This document shows, in pieces, positions 63,355 to 64,000 of a DNA stretch of 64,000 bases. Each line of letters starts with the position of its first letter. The stretch's first letter is position 1. The notes below the pieces were generated by a model. The model saw only the letters and a list, made by a program, of their open reading frames with translations, searched no databases and was not told the DNA's origin. The DNA is taken from contig CP138906.1 in NCBI GenBank assembly GCA_033977085.1, forward strand, positions 2,232,001-2,296,000. Reading direction: 5' to 3'. Made by a program: the position numbers and the translations under genes. Source of the stretch: Apirhabdus apintestini (lineage in GTDB: Bacteria; Pseudomonadota; Gammaproteobacteria; Enterobacterales; Enterobacteriaceae).

Positions 63355-63600
63355 TCGGGGTTATCCCCAAATGCTTTTATTTTTTAACACTTGTCAACCT
63401 GCAGCGCGCAAGTTTTATATCAGAATCTTCACTGTGATTCACAGAGATTGATTTTACTTAACTGGTTGAATATCAAAAATAATAAAATTGAGACGGCTTT
63501 CGCGCCAATTCATCTGCGGCCCGCGTATTATCTCGCTTAACGCAGGTTTTCTAACTCTAATACACAAGGTTATCCACAGGAATAGTGGATAACTGTGTCC
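63355..63600. other. DnaA-box cluster at the DARS1 position
   Basis: TTATCCCCA at 63361-63369, TTATCCACA at 63570-63578 and, inverted, TTATCCACT at 63592-63584. The last two form a near-perfect inverted pair (GTTATCCAC / GTGGATAAC). In E. coli the intergenic region next to uvrB (towards bioD) contains DARS1, a site with inverted DnaA boxes that converts ADP-DnaA to ATP-DnaA. The site type and location agree. The rest of 63174-64000 shows no gene; the bio operon is not within reach of the window. Confidence 0.55.
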
Positions 63601-64000
63601 GAGCCGCAATACAGGCAGCATCGCGAAAATAGAATGCGGACCGCATTTTTATTAAAAAAGATCGGTGAATTTTTTTACCTGCGCCAGGTCGATAATCTGG
63701 ACAAAAATTCCGCTGAAACCGTGCAATATTGCGCCGCTTGAGCTACGGCCCGTTAATACCAATATTGGCGGTTTTCCGGCCTATAACACGCCTGCCTCTC
63801 CGCGCCTTTGGGCGCCATAACAACCAGCTAACAGAGTTTTATTAAAAATGGAACGCTGATTGATGCCGTACTAAGCCCGGTTGATACATAACTGCGCATT
63901 TTGCAGCCGCTTCTCCACCACGCTCATACTCGTTAATTATCATTTCCATAGCAAGAGTGCGCGCGGGCCCAGGAATTAACGCAAACTAACGCGATATAAC

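Overview
The window is chromosomal DNA of an enterobacterium whose gene order follows the Escherichia coli segment running from artQ to uvrB, read in reverse. Proteins are recognisably orthologous to those of E. coli. About thirty of roughly fifty protein genes carry frameshifts, many E. coli neighbours are missing, and three near-identical insertion sequences are present. This combination suggests a recently host-restricted, insect-associated symbiont in an early stage of genome decay. A Sodalis-like lineage is the best guess. It is inferred from gene content and the style of decay, not from a marker gene.

Layout. 1-4187: arginine transport (artQ end, artM, artJ split by an IS21-family element). 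4241-9072, mostly minus strand: rlmC, ybjO, ybjN, rimK, nfsA, ybjM. 9359-13719: ybjL, the sigma-E sRNA gene rybB, an AT-richer FRG-domain gene of foreign look, ybjJ. 13797-18062: mdfA, ybjG, deoR, gstB. 18063-25888: rimO, iaaA, moeA, moeB, ybiT, ldtB. 26030-27981: second IS copy. 28505-35635: mntR, mntS, ompX, rhtA, dps, glnHPQ, rlmF. 35836-43182: a chemoreceptor, a 12 x 9 bp minisatellite, ybiJ, ybiB, dinG, rhlE. 43431-55660: cecR, ybhGFSR, ybhQ, ybhP, clsB, ybhN (third IS copy), a 133 bp tandem array and its parent gene hiuH. 56000-63173: ybhL, moaEDCBA with a Moco riboswitch, yvcK (ybhK), uvrB. The end holds a DnaA-box cluster at the position of E. coli DARS1.

Functional reading. Whole pathways are broken. 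glnH, glnP and glnQ are all frameshifted, and artM and artJ are lost. Molybdenum cofactor synthesis is broken at moaA, moeA and probably moaC, although moaB, moaD, moaE and moeB are open. mntR is broken but its target mntS is open. Among DNA-repair genes, dinG is broken and uvrB has lost its UvrC-binding C-terminal domain. Genes that remain open include rimO, ldtB, ompX, dps, ybhF, ybhR, clsB, ybhL and the chemoreceptor.

Nearly all lesions are single-base deletions in short homopolymers (41 of 44 frameshifts by my comparison with remembered family sequences). This points to very recent slippage-driven decay or to a homopolymer sequencing artefact, and sequence alone cannot separate the two. 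All ortholog names rest on protein comparison from memory, without a database search.
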